NCBI RefSeq assembly: GCF_002843175.1
Contig: NZ_PJEO01000057.1
Location: forward strand, 27,712-91,711
Length of the DNA stretch: 64,000 nucleotides
Source: Confluentibacter flavum
GTDB lineage: Bacteria; Bacteroidota; Bacteroidia; Flavobacteriales; Flavobacteriaceae
Reading direction: 5' to 3'
A model generated the notes under the pieces. It had not been told where the DNA came from. It made no database searches and was given only the letters and a program-made list of their open reading frames with translations. The translations under genes were made by a program, and so were the position numbers. This document shows, in pieces, positions 53,282 to 61,710 of this stretch (positions are counted from its first letter, which is position 1; each line of letters opens with the position of its first letter).

Positions 53282-53655
53282 ATAAACCACGCTTTTTTAC
53301 TTCTACTTAATAAAGCTGACGCTTCGCACAGTAGTTGCACAAAATCATCATGATCTAAATCCTCCAACGTTTTTAATTTAATAGAGCGGACTTGTTTACG
53401 TTTGTTATCATTCTTTAAAATCGGGAACTGCTTTTCCAAGAATATCCCTTGAATAAAAGCGACATCTACAAAGTTTGTGCCTTTCAAAATATTCAAATAA
53501 ATCATAGGTTTTTTATAGCAATTATAAAACGGGATTTTATAACTATACCGTTCTTCAACTTCTGGTAGTGTATTTAAAATAATGCTTCTTACATAAAGCA
53601 TGATGGATTGGTATGGCTCTTTTTGATTAAGAAAATAGTGCTCTACGGGTTTCAC
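53278..53655 (-). CDS. DUF1801 domain protein
   Basis: A 125-residue cytoplasmic protein with the typical DUF1801 pattern: YQSIMLYVRSIILNTLPEVEERYSYKIPFY at the N-terminus and YLNILKGTNFVDVAFIQG in the centre, ending with a basic segment. The family has a YdhG-like fold and no fixed function. The gene lies 20 bp downstream of the SDR gene on the same strand and converges on kdsA. Confidence 0.8.
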   Translation of the reverse strand: MKPVEHYFLNQKEPYQSIMLYVRSIILNTLPEVEERYSYKIPFYNCYKKPMIYLNILKGTNFVDVAFIQGIFLEKQFPILKNDNKRKQVRSIKLKTLEDLDHDDFVQLLCEASALLSRSKKAWFI

Positions 53656-53675
53656 AGTAAAACGTATTTAAATTA

Positions 53676-54458
53676 TTATTTATTTCTATTCTTCTCTTGT
53701 ATATTTCTAACAATTTTTGCCGCCATAGCCCTAGAAACAAAACGATGTATGGTTGCTAAAAATTTATTTAAAATGCCAGGAATGGCAACGATTTTTCCTT
53801 TTTTCATGGATTTATAACCATAAGCCGCTACAGATTTAGCCGAAGCCATATTAAATGTTATTTTGTTGGTATTGGCATCTGCCGAAACTGTTTTTTGAAA
53901 CCCTGTTTCTGTTGGCCCAGGGCATAATGCCGTTACAGTAACTCCTGTTCCATTCAACTCATTAGAAATAGCTTCAGAAAATGATAGCATATAACCTTTG
54001 GAAGCGTAATAAATGGCCATTAAAGGGCCTGGTTGGAAAGCAGCTAAAGACGATATATTCAATATTTTTCCAGAACCTCTTTTTACCATCCCTTCCAACA
54101 CAAGCTTCGTTAAATGGGTTGTTGTTAATATGTGTACGTGTAACATTTCAGACTCACGTTCCCAATCTGTATCTACAAACGAGCCAAACAAACCAAAGCC
54201 TGCATTATTGATTAAAACATCAATAGGTTCATTTTTGATATCATGTAAAATAGCTTCTGCAATATTCTTAATACCTAAATCTTTAACCAAAGTAACAACC
54301 TCAACGCTAAATTTCATTTCCAGTTCTGCCTTTACGTTGGCTAAACTTTCAGCATCAATATCTACCAAAATTAATTTAAAAGAATCTTTTGCCAGGAGAG
54401 TAGCCAACTCATAACCTAAACCAGAAGCCGCTCCTGTTACTAAAGCCGTTTTTGTCAT
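53676..54458 (-). CDS. SDR family oxidoreductase
   Basis: A 260-residue short-chain dehydrogenase: TGAASGLG (8-15), NNAGFG (84-89), ISSLAAFQPGP with catalytic Ser136/137 and YYASK (Tyr150, Lys154). The C-terminal part is extended and basic (ATIHRFVSRAMAAKIVRNIQEKNRNK), typical of the DltE/YqjQ-like subgroup. The substrate is unknown. The downstream gene (DUF1801) follows on the same strand and is likely in the same operon. Confidence 0.87.
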   Translation of the reverse strand: MTKTALVTGAASGLGYELATLLAKDSFKLILVDIDAESLANVKAELEMKFSVEVVTLVKDLGIKNIAEAILHDIKNEPIDVLINNAGFGLFGSFVDTDWERESEMLHVHILTTTHLTKLVLEGMVKRGSGKILNISSLAAFQPGPLMAIYYASKGYMLSFSEAISNELNGTGVTVTALCPGPTETGFQKTVSADANTNKITFNMASAKSVAAYGYKSMKKGKIVAIPGILNKFLATIHRFVSRAMAAKIVRNIQEKNRNK

Positions 54459-54649
54459 AAAATTAAATTATAGTGAGATAAAAAGCATAGCTGCAAAATT
54501 ATTCCTTTACATCCACATAAGCACTTCAATTTAAAAAAAAACAATTCTTCATAGATATTGAGTCCCACTAAAATAATATGTTAAATTTTCTTACTTTTAT
54601 TTTTTTTTGATTACATTGAAGACTTATTCATCAATCTAAACTATTTATT

Positions 54650-56608
54650 ATGAAAACATTACATTTACCAACCGCCACTTTATTAGTAATATTACTAGTG
54701 ACATCGTGCCAAACGCAAAAGGAAGATTTGGGATTAGATATTGGCGAACTTCATATTTCCAAAACATTTCCAAAACCAGGCGATTCTTTAAAATTAAGTT
54801 ATTCCCTTGATAAAAATTCTTTAGAGGATGACAATGAATTTCAATCGCTTTTCTATTATCTAGTGGATGGAAATATGTACCCAGAAGATATAAACTTAAA
54901 AAAAGGGGACAACGAAAACTGGGAAGGTTATATAAAAATACCAGATTCTGCAAAGGCATTGGCATTTAATTTTAAATCTGGAGAAACTTATTATAACAAT
55001 AAAAATAACGGCTACACGGTCTTACTTTATGATGAAAACCAAAAGCAGGTTTCAGGAAGCAATGCTAGCCTAGGGGCTTACTATTTAAGATTTGGTGATG
55101 CCCATGGCATAAAAACAGATAAACAAAAAATAATTTCATTACTTAAAACGGATATCCATGAGTATCCAGAAGTAAAAGAAAACCTTGACATCATGTATTT
55201 AAATTTACTAAATACCGAGGATAAAGTTTCAGGGAAGATATTAATCAATGAAGAAATAGACAAACTTAATAGCAAACCAGAACTAACCGAAAAAGAATAT
55301 TCTAAACTTACCAATTTATATAGCATCCTAAAAGAAAGAAAAAAAGCCGATTCTATAAATGAGATAGCTGCTGCAAAATTTCCCAACGGAAATGCTGCGA
55401 ACAATAAATTCATCAATTCATTTTTTCAAGAAAAAGATTTAAAAAAAATGGTCTCACTTTTTGAAGCGTTTTCAGCTAAAGCAAAAAGCAAAAATGATAT
55501 AAATTCAAAAGAATATATGGCAAGAATAATTGCCAATAAACACTTTGAGAATAAAGATTTAGATAGTTTTTTTAAATATTCAAATCAAATTTCCCACAAG
55601 CCCAGTCTTGCTATGTTCTATAACAATTTAGCATGGGATTTGGCTTTAAAAAATAAAGAATTAAATTTTGCTTCTAAAATTTCAAAAGAATCTTTGGATC
55701 TAATAAAAGAATCAGAAAAAAATCCTTTTATAACCGAAAGTCAACATAAAAAAAACATAGATTCCAATTATTTTATGTTTGCTGACACTTATGCTTTCAT
55801 ATTGTTCAAACAAGGAAAAATTGAAGAAGCCATAACATATCAGGAACCTGTAGCCTATTCCATAAAAAAAGGAAAAGGTGACAATGGGGTTATTGAAAGA
55901 TATGTGGAATTTTTAATAGCAAATAAACAATATGATGATGTAGAAACCAAAGCCGCTGGTTTTATAAAAGATGGTAATGGCTCAGCCAAAACTAAAGAAT
56001 ACCTAAAACAAGCCTATGTTGCCAATAAAGGTTCTGACGAAGGCTTTAATGATTATTTAAACGATTTGGAAAAAGTAGCAGAGGAAATCATAATTGCAGA
56101 ATTAAGAAAAAAAATGATTGATGAAGAAGCTCCCGATTTCACCTTGACAAACCTAAACAATGAAGAAGTAACATTATCAAGTTTAAAAGGCAAAACGGTG
56201 ATATTAGACTTCTGGGCTACATGGTGCGGGCCTTGTATTACGTCGTTTCCAGCCATGCAAACTGCAGTAAACAAATACAAAGACAATCCAAATGTGGTAT
56301 TTCTGTTTGTTGATACTTGGGAAAATGGAACTGCAGAAGAAAATAATAAAAATGTGACTGATTTTATCAAAAAAAACAAATATTCATTTAATGTCTTATT
56401 TGACACAAAAACTTCTGATGAACCAGGCAGCCCATATAAAGTCGTAGAAGATTATAAGGTGAATGGTATCCCAACAAAATTTGTAATAGGTACAGATGGT
56501 AAAATAAAATTCAAATCTGTTGGTTTTGGAGGAAGTATTGATGGCTTAGTTTCCGAATTGGATCAAATGATTAAATTTAGCCAATCTTTTGAACCATTGA
56601 AAACTTAA
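54650..56608 (+). CDS. Lipoprotein with TPR-like region and TlpA-type thioredoxin domain
   Basis: A 652-residue lipoprotein (lipobox VTS-C, Cys20). An N-terminal beta-rich region (about 30-150) and a long helical, TPR-like middle (about 170-470) precede a C-terminal thioredoxin/AhpC-TSA domain (about 485-640) with the active site CGPC at Cys526-Cys529 in FWATWCGPCITSF. It should be a periplasmic thiol oxidoreductase, perhaps for protein folding or cytochrome maturation; Bacteroidota carry many such paralogues. An intrinsic terminator follows. Confidence 0.85.
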   Translation: MKTLHLPTATLLVILLVTSCQTQKEDLGLDIGELHISKTFPKPGDSLKLSYSLDKNSLEDDNEFQSLFYYLVDGNMYPEDINLKKGDNENWEGYIKIPDSAKALAFNFKSGETYYNNKNNGYTVLLYDENQKQVSGSNASLGAYYLRFGDAHGIKTDKQKIISLLKTDIHEYPEVKENLDIMYLNLLNTEDKVSGKILINEEIDKLNSKPELTEKEYSKLTNLYSILKERKKADSINEIAAAKFPNGNAANNKFINSFFQEKDLKKMVSLFEAFSAKAKSKNDINSKEYMARIIANKHFENKDLDSFFKYSNQISHKPSLAMFYNNLAWDLALKNKELNFASKISKESLDLIKESEKNPFITESQHKKNIDSNYFMFADTYAFILFKQGKIEEAITYQEPVAYSIKKGKGDNGVIERYVEFLIANKQYDDVETKAAGFIKDGNGSAKTKEYLKQAYVANKGSDEGFNDYLNDLEKVAEEIIIAELRKKMIDEEAPDFTLTNLNNEEVTLSSLKGKTVILDFWATWCGPCITSFPAMQTAVNKYKDNPNVVFLFVDTWENGTAEENNKNVTDFIKKNKYSFNVLFDTKTSDEPGSPYKVVEDYKVNGIPTKFVIGTDGKIKFKSVGFGGSIDGLVSELDQMIKFSQSFEPLKT

Positions 56609-56646
56609 TTAAAATCATTTATTTAATTCTTGCTAAAAGTATATTT

Positions 56647-56678
56647 AAAAAAGCAATCCTTTTTAGATTGCTTTTTTT
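56647..56678 (+). terminator. Intrinsic terminator after the TlpA-like gene
   Basis: AAAAGCAATC (56649-56658), a CTTTTTA loop and GATTGCTTTT (56666-56675) with a T-run. It separates this gene from the membrane protein/regulator/CreD set. Confidence 0.9.
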
Positions 56679-56717
56679 ATTACAAGATAAATTATTTTAT
56701 TTCAATTAAATTTATTT

Positions 56718-56739
56718 ACTTTGCATTTCAAAGTACTTT
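56718..56739. promoter_or_regulatory. Palindrome, candidate operator 1 of the winged-helix regulator
   Basis: ACTTTG (56718-56723) and CAAAGT (56729-56734) are perfect inverted arms around CATTT, overlapping a second palindrome AAAGTACTTT (56730-56739). The site starts 25 bp and ends 4 bp before the ATG at 56743, covering the region where a promoter and transcription start should be. The same site occurs before creD. Confidence 0.7.
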
Positions 56740-56742
56740 ATA

Positions 56743-57351
56743 ATGGAATCAAAAGATTATCTAAAAGACCTTAGCGAGATTAAAGATTTAATGAACAAAT
56801 CGTCTCGCTTTATTTCATTGAGTGGTTTATCGGGGATATTAGCTGGAACTTATGCCATCACTGGAGCCGCTATCGCCTATTGGTTAGTATCCACTTCCAA
56901 CAGAGACTATTTAATACTTGATGGATACATATTTAGACTGTGTGTCTTGATATTGGTTTTAGTTGCTTTACTAAGCATTATTACAGGTATTTATTTAACC
57001 ACAAAAAAAGCAAAGAAAAATGGAACAAAAATTTGGGACGCTACATCCAAACGGTTAATTGTTAATTTCTTAATTCCGTTAATAGTTGGCGGACTTTATA
57101 TATTAATAATTTTAGACCAACAAAAATATGGCCAAGCCGGAGCCTTAATGCTTATATTTTATGGTTTGGCTTTGGTTAATGCTTCAAAATACAGCATCGG
57201 CGATATTAGATATTTAGGTTATATCCAACTGATTTTAGGTTTAATTACGGCTATGTTTCCAGGATATGGCTTTTGGTTTTGGGTTATTGGTTTTGGACTC
57301 ATGCATATTATTTATGGAACTTGGATGCATTTTAAGTATGATGTTAATTAG
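56743..57351 (+). CDS. Multi-pass membrane protein linked to CreD and a winged-helix regulator
   Basis: A 202-residue protein with about six spans after a charged N-terminus (MESKDYLKDLSEIKDLMNKSSRF). The first span region (LSGLSGILAGTYAITGAAIAYWL) is rich in small residues. I do not know this family by function. The winged-helix regulator gene follows by 67 bp and then CreD; the candidate operator just before this gene recurs before creD. The set probably senses or answers an envelope signal. Confidence 0.7.
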   Translation: MESKDYLKDLSEIKDLMNKSSRFISLSGLSGILAGTYAITGAAIAYWLVSTSNRDYLILDGYIFRLCVLILVLVALLSIITGIYLTTKKAKKNGTKIWDATSKRLIVNFLIPLIVGGLYILIILDQQKYGQAGALMLIFYGLALVNASKYSIGDIRYLGYIQLILGLITAMFPGYGFWFWVIGFGLMHIIYGTWMHFKYDVN

Positions 57352-57418
57352 AAAATGGTTTCTAGTAATAATTTCAGGTAATTAAACAAATAAACGCATC
57401 CACAATTAAACATTCATT

Positions 57419-57712
57419 TTGAGCATTATTAACAACATAAACAAAGTATTCGATCACCGTATTAGATTAGGCATTATGTCTATTTTAATGGTGAATGAAT
57501 ACGCTGATTTTAACATGTTAAAAGAATTATTGGAAGTCACAGATGGTAATTTGGCAAGTCATACCAAAGCATTGGAAACTGCGGACTATATAAAAGTAGA
57601 AAAACAATTTATTGGCAGAAAACCAAACACACGTTATAGTTGCACTAAACTAGGTGAATTGGAATTTAAAAAACATATTGACGCACTCGAAAAAATAATC
57701 AATAAACACTAA
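57419..57712 (+). CDS. Winged-helix transcriptional regulator
   Basis: A 97-residue protein that is nearly all one winged-helix domain: DHRIRLGIMSILMVNEYADFNMLKELLEVTDGNLASHTKALETADYIKVEKQFIGRKPNTRYSCTKLG. The recognition helix is near DGNLASHTKALE and the wing is the FIGRKPNTRYS hairpin, typical of the HTH_34/PF13601 type. Start is TTG at 57419, since the domain begins at once and no ATG is available before the first internal Met. It is likely a repressor of the genes on both sides through the two palindromes. Confidence 0.85.
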   Translation: MSIINNINKVFDHRIRLGIMSILMVNEYADFNMLKELLEVTDGNLASHTKALETADYIKVEKQFIGRKPNTRYSCTKLGELEFKKHIDALEKIINKH

Positions 57713-57730
57713 CATTTTTTTTAATCTTTT

Positions 57731-57752
57731 ACTTTGTATTTCAAAGTACTTT
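57731..57752. promoter_or_regulatory. Palindrome, candidate operator 2 before creD
   Basis: ACTTTG (57731-57736), TATTT, CAAAGT (57742-57747), ACTTT. It differs from operator 1 at a single spacer base, and it ends 12 bp before the creD ATG. It lies inside the spacer between the regulator and creD, so creD should have its own promoter. Confidence 0.7.
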
Positions 57753-57764
57753 AAAATCACAAAC

Positions 57765-59141
57765 ATGGAAAACACAAACACACCACAGCAAAACAAATTT
57801 GGAACTTGGCTAAAAACATCTATCACCGCAAGAATGCTTATGGTAGGATTCTTAATTATTATTTTACTTATACCATTGTCTTTTATTGAAAATCTTATAC
57901 GAGAACGTTCTTTAAGAAAAGAAACTGCATTAAATGAAATAAATCAACAATGGGGCAATGAATTACTTATTTATGGGCCTATTCTTGAAATTCCATACAA
58001 AACCTTTAAAGAGAAAACAGTTACCGATATAACAACAAAAAGCGTTTACAACGAAACCATTGAAAACATTGAGTATGCTTATTTTTTTCCGGAAAACTTA
58101 AAAATAAATTCAACCATAAACCCCGAAGAAAAAAAACGCGGTATTTATGGAACTGCCGTTTACAACAGCACTATAAAAATTAATGGAGCTTTTAGAAATC
58201 CCGATTTTAATAATCTTGAAATTGATTCAAAACATGTAGTTTGGGACAAAGTGAAATTAATTATTCAATCTTCCAATGTTAAGGGCGTTTATGGTGCCGA
58301 AGTTTCATTTCAAAACAAAAACTACCCAATAACATCTAAATACAATAAATCGAAAATTAACAATCCACTACAGTTAACATTACATACCCTGGAGACCAAA
58401 AATCTTGACAACATCGATACTTCTAACCTTAATAATATGTCTTTTAACATAGATTTAAAAATTAAGGGAAGTGAACAAATACGTTTTATACCCGTTGGAA
58501 AAACTACGGAAGCCGAAATAACATCAAATTGGAAAACAGCTAACTTCATTGGGGAATTTTTACCTTACAATGATGATAAAATAAATGAAAATGGTTTTGA
58601 TGCCAAATGGAAAATCCTTGAACTTAACAGGCCTTTTTCCCAAGAATATAAAAACGCCATCCCCGATTTAACCGAATTTGCTTCAGGTGTCAATTTTATG
58701 ATTCCGGTTGACGAATACCAAAAAAGCGAACGCTCTGCCAAATATGGTTTTCTGGTAATAGCGTTAACCTTTTTAATTTTCTTTTTAATCCAAACATTAA
58801 GCAAGATAGATATACATCCATTCCAGTATTTAATGATTGGACTGGCACTCACTATGTTCTACACACTATTAGTTTCCATATCGGAGCATAGCAATTTTTT
58901 AAAAGCTTATTTAATAGCTGGTATTTCGGTCATTATTCTAATCACATTATATTCAAAATCAATTTTAAAAACGTTTAAGTTCCCCTTATTTATTGGGCTT
59001 TCCTTAACCGCTTTATACATATTTATTTATGTAATAATACAGTTGGAAAATTACGCCCTTTTAGTAGGCAGTATCGGACTGTTCTTAATCTTAGCGATTG
59101 TTATGTATGTATCCAGAAAAATAGACTGGAATAACGGTTAA
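57765..59141 (+). CDS. creD: Inner-membrane protein CreD family
   Basis: A 458-residue protein of the CreD family. An N-terminal span (ITARMLMVGFLIIILLIPLSFIENLI) is followed by a large periplasmic domain (about 50-300) and six C-terminal spans ending YVSRKIDWNNG. GFLVIALTFLIFFLIQTLSK marks the second span group. In E. coli CreD belongs to the CreBC regulon and affects envelope stability; here no CreBC is next to it and a winged-helix regulator takes that place. Confidence 0.9.
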   Translation: MENTNTPQQNKFGTWLKTSITARMLMVGFLIIILLIPLSFIENLIRERSLRKETALNEINQQWGNELLIYGPILEIPYKTFKEKTVTDITTKSVYNETIENIEYAYFFPENLKINSTINPEEKKRGIYGTAVYNSTIKINGAFRNPDFNNLEIDSKHVVWDKVKLIIQSSNVKGVYGAEVSFQNKNYPITSKYNKSKINNPLQLTLHTLETKNLDNIDTSNLNNMSFNIDLKIKGSEQIRFIPVGKTTEAEITSNWKTANFIGEFLPYNDDKINENGFDAKWKILELNRPFSQEYKNAIPDLTEFASGVNFMIPVDEYQKSERSAKYGFLVIALTFLIFFLIQTLSKIDIHPFQYLMIGLALTMFYTLLVSISEHSNFLKAYLIAGISVIILITLYSKSILKTFKFPLFIGLSLTALYIFIYVIIQLENYALLVGSIGLFLILAIVMYVSRKIDWNNG

Positions 59142-59146
59142 TTTGG

Positions 59147-59207
59147 TTAGTGATGTGTTTGCCTCACTCCGATTCTCTTGTTAGATACGAGTGAGGTTTA
59201 ACACTAA
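59147..59207. repeat. Nested inverted repeat after creD
   Basis: CCTCACTC (59162-59169) pairs perfectly with GAGTGAGG (59189-59196), and the outer TTAGTG (59147-59152) pairs with CACTAA (59202-59207). It begins 5 bp after the creD stop. No T-run follows, so it could be an mRNA 3' stabilising structure or a dispersed repeat. Confidence 0.6.
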
Positions 59208-59392
59208 TTTTAAAAGATAAACTATGTTTAATTTTAAGGACAATGTCACTATTAAAAACCCATCTTACTAAAACAAGTAACTTTTTAAACTAAAAAATGA
59301 CATTTGGTGTAAATAAGCTAAAGTCTGTATTTATTAAGCTAAGTTTATTTCTGCTATTTGCTTTAATTTGAGAAATATAAGTAGCTAGTATC

Positions 59393-60163
59393 ATGGGTTC
59401 AAAAAAAGAAATACTATCAAGAATCGGAATGGCTTCCAAAGGCATTGTATATTTATTAATAGGAATTCTTACTGCACTTGCTGCTTTTGGAAAAGGTGGC
59501 AACAAGACAAGTAGTAAAGGTGCTTTAAAATTTCTTGCAGAACAACCTTACGGAAAAGTTCTGCTGTTGATTATAGGAATTGGCCTGGCTGGTTACTTAT
59601 TCTATAGATTATATCAAGCCTTTGCTAACTTAAAAAATCATGAGAATAATTTTAAAGGTTATATTATGAGAGGAAGTTATATTATTAGTGGTTTAGTATA
59701 TGGTTTTCTATCATTCACTGCTTTTAAGATGATGATGGAAAGCTCAAGTAATAATTCAAATTGGCTAGCCAATATTCTAAATTCAGACTATGGAAATATT
59801 ATAGCTATTATAATTGCTATAGCTATTTTAGGAAAGGCTTTATATGAATTTTATTCAGCATACTCAGGGAAATTTAAAGATGAAGTATCCCATACGAACA
59901 TTAGCTATCAAGCTAAAAAAGTATTAACTAAAGTTGGAAAAGTTGGGTTTACGTCTAGAGGAATCGTGGCTACTATACTTGCCTTTTTATTTTTCAAAGC
60001 TAGTTTGCAAAACTCAAACAGTGATATTGACAGAACCGATGCTTTTAATTTCTTGCAGAATGAATTTGGATCAATAGTGCTAGCATTAGTTGCTATTGGT
60101 GTTGCAATTTATGGTGTATTTATGTTGATAAAATCAAAATATCCGGATATCAATTTAAATTAG
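59393..60163 (+). CDS. DUF1206 family membrane protein
   Basis: A 256-residue integral membrane protein with six spans arranged as three internal repeats: (1) RIGMASKGIVYLLIGILTALAAF, (2) MRGSYIISGLVYGFLSFTAFK and (3) KVGFTSRGIVATILAFLFFKAS, each followed by a second span such as GIGLAGYLFYRLYQAF, IAIAILGKALYEFYSAY and VAIGVAIYGVFMLI. This is the DUF1206 pattern. Function is unknown; it is a stand-alone gene in the inner membrane. Confidence 0.87.
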   Translation: MGSKKEILSRIGMASKGIVYLLIGILTALAAFGKGGNKTSSKGALKFLAEQPYGKVLLLIIGIGLAGYLFYRLYQAFANLKNHENNFKGYIMRGSYIISGLVYGFLSFTAFKMMMESSSNNSNWLANILNSDYGNIIAIIIAIAILGKALYEFYSAYSGKFKDEVSHTNISYQAKKVLTKVGKVGFTSRGIVATILAFLFFKASLQNSNSDIDRTDAFNFLQNEFGSIVLALVAIGVAIYGVFMLIKSKYPDINLN

Positions 60164-60333
60164 TGTATCTGTATTGAAAAAATGTTTAAAAAGAACCATA
60201 AATAACTGACGTCATATGATATAACTCCCTTTTGTTGTTCAATGAGTCTATCAATATTCAATTATTATTTCTAATTACAAAACGGAATAATTTTTGTTGA
60301 ATTACATATACAGCAAATTCTGAAAGTTTTTGG

Positions 60334-60341
60334 TATCTTTG
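60334..60341 (+). promoter_or_regulatory. -7 box (TATCTTTG) before the RNA element
   Basis: A full TAnnTTTG match whose 3' end is 6 bp before the first paired base of the structured element at 60348, exactly where transcription should begin. No -33 TTG was found at normal spacing. Confidence 0.5.
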
Positions 60342-60346
60342 CTGCC

Positions 60347-60423
60347 CGCGTTAAGGATAGAGGCATTTGTTGGAGCTCCTTGCAAAGAGCGACTGCCGAA
60401 AGCCTGACCCTTAAGGGTAACGC
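60347..60423 (+). ncRNA. Candidate structured small RNA upstream of ssrA
   Basis: A closed fold is visible: outer stem GCGTTA (60348-60353) with TAACGC (60418-60423); first arm GGCA (60362-60365) with TGCC (60394-60397) and inner GCTC (60375-60378) with GAGC (60387-60390); second arm CCC (60408-60410) with GGG (60415-60417) on a TTAA loop. Together this is a three-way junction of about 77 nt. It is not a tRNA and codes for nothing. I recall similar sequences in front of genes in other flavobacteria and cannot say whether it equals a named family such as Flavo-1. It is followed by a palindromic repeat and then tmRNA. Confidence 0.5.
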
Positions 60424-60436
60424 TAAAATTATTGAT

Positions 60437-60514
60437 GAGTTCCTGAAATCGAAGATTCATGAATACTTAAAATAAGATTTTATGAATAAATAAATTCAGG
60501 ATTAATTCAATGAC
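60437..60514. repeat. Long form of the CCTGAA...TTCAGGAT repeat
   Basis: CCTGAAATCGAAGATTCATG on the left and AATAAATTCAGGATT on the right, sharing the A/T-rich insert (ATTCATGAATAC and TATGAATAAA) with the long form at 33568-33643. Eight extra bases split the usual final GGATGAC. Confidence 0.6.
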
Positions 60515-60541
60515 GTAAATTAAAATTTACTATTTCATTAA

Positions 60542-60931
60542 GGGGTCGACTGGTTTTGACAGCGAGATTAATTGGATGGTAAGCACGTCGTGTAATGACT
60601 TTGAAACACGTTAAAGACTAGGTCAAAATTTAAACGGCGAGAATAACTACGCTTTAGCTGCTTAATCTGAATAAAGTAAGATAAGCCTCGGCACACCAGG
60701 TGTGCAAGCTAAATGTCTCCTGAAAGCCTTGGTTAACGGCGTTCTTTTGTGAGGCATCGTAAAAGTTAACATAGATTGTGTGGTGCTTTGACACACTTTT
60801 GAAATTAAAAAGCTAAGTTATAAATAGGTTGTCTTTAACCAGTTTATAATCGAAAAAACAAGAAAAGAATAAACGTGTAGAAAGCCTTTTGGTTACTTGT
60901 TTGGACGAGAGTTCGATTCTCTCCGACTCCA
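60542..60931 (+). ncRNA. ssrA: Transfer-messenger RNA (tmRNA)
   Basis: The 5' end GGGGTCGACTGGTTTTGACA is the classic tmRNA start; the 3' end GTTCGATTCTCTCCGACTCC pairs with it (acceptor stem GGGGTCG with CGACTCC, one G-U pair). The tag frame is 60636-60665 and reads GENNYALAA followed by TAA, the tag type of Bacteroidota. After the discriminator A (60931) only one C of CCA is encoded, so CCA must be added after processing. tmRNA rescues stalled ribosomes with SmpB and marks the unfinished protein for proteolysis. A terminator follows at once. Confidence 0.96.
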
Positions 60932-60935
60932 CTTA

Positions 60936-60978
60936 AAAAAACCTCTACTATTTGATATTTAATAAGTTGAGGTTTTTT
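60936..60978 (+). terminator. Intrinsic terminator of tmRNA
   Basis: AAAAAACCTC (60936-60945) pairs with GAGGTTTTTT (60969-60978), ending in a six-T tract 5 bp after the mature tmRNA 3' end. Confidence 0.9.
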
Positions 60979-61212
60979 ATTTTAGTTAATTGTACGATTT
61001 ATGTACGATAGGAATATTTTAGGCATTATTTAATACAATTATCAATATAAAAAAAGATTGTTTTTATAAGTACATTCGGTACATTCTATACATTAATTAA
61101 ATTTAATTAATTAATTCTTAAATTGAAAAAAACTGATTAATCAAATATTTGTAAATATTATCTTAATGTTTTTATACATTTGATTAAACTTGTTAAATGA
61201 GAATAGAGGTTT

Positions 61213-61689
61213 ATAAAATCTTTAACCCTATTAGTTTGTGCGATAAGTTTAAATATTTTTGCGCAAAGCTATAATTCCAAAATAAATGGTAAAACACAAA
61301 TTTTTGAGTTTGACAGTATTCTAAAAAATGACATCCACTCCAAATTAATGTCTTGGGTAGCTATAAATTACAAATCTGCCAACGATGTTGTCCAATTAAA
61401 TACTGCTGATAAAATTATTGTAAAGGGCAATTTTACTGTAAATTCTAATTTTCCTACTATTTCAATATTAAATACGATTAATTACTACCCTGTAAACATC
61501 TCATTTAATCATACCTTAATAATATACATCAAAGACAATAGGTTTAAAGTTGACATTTCCTTTCCTGAAAAAACTAAAGTAATTACATTGTCAGATACTG
61601 ATTATTTTTATGATATAAATCAGTATAATTTAGATAACATCTTTACTATTTATAATATGTGGGCTACTTTACATGGATATCTATGTTAG
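61213..61689 (+). CDS. DUF4468-like exported protein without a standard start codon
   Basis: The frame is open back to a stop at 61204. Reading from the ATA at 61213 gives a normal signal peptide (KSLTLLVCAISLNIFAQS) and then QIFEFDSILKNDIHSKLMSW, VAINYKSANDVVQLNT and IIVKGNFTVN, which match the DUF4468 pattern. The first ATG in frame (61348) is inside the domain and would drop the signal peptide, so it is rejected. Either ATA is used, or an ATG was lost by mutation and the gene is silent. DUF4468 proteins are exported, of unknown function. The total is 158 residues. Confidence 0.55.
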   Translation: MKSLTLLVCAISLNIFAQSYNSKINGKTQIFEFDSILKNDIHSKLMSWVAINYKSANDVVQLNTADKIIVKGNFTVNSNFPTISILNTINYYPVNISFNHTLIIYIKDNRFKVDISFPEKTKVITLSDTDYFYDINQYNLDNIFTIYNMWATLHGYLC

Positions 61690-61710
61690 AGAAAGTGGGG
61701 TGCCCTAAAT

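Noticed and set aside
60542..60978. tmRNA 3' end as an attachment site of an integrated island
   Set aside because: I found no second copy of the tmRNA 3' sequence downstream and no integrase in the window; the end of the island, if any, is outside the view.
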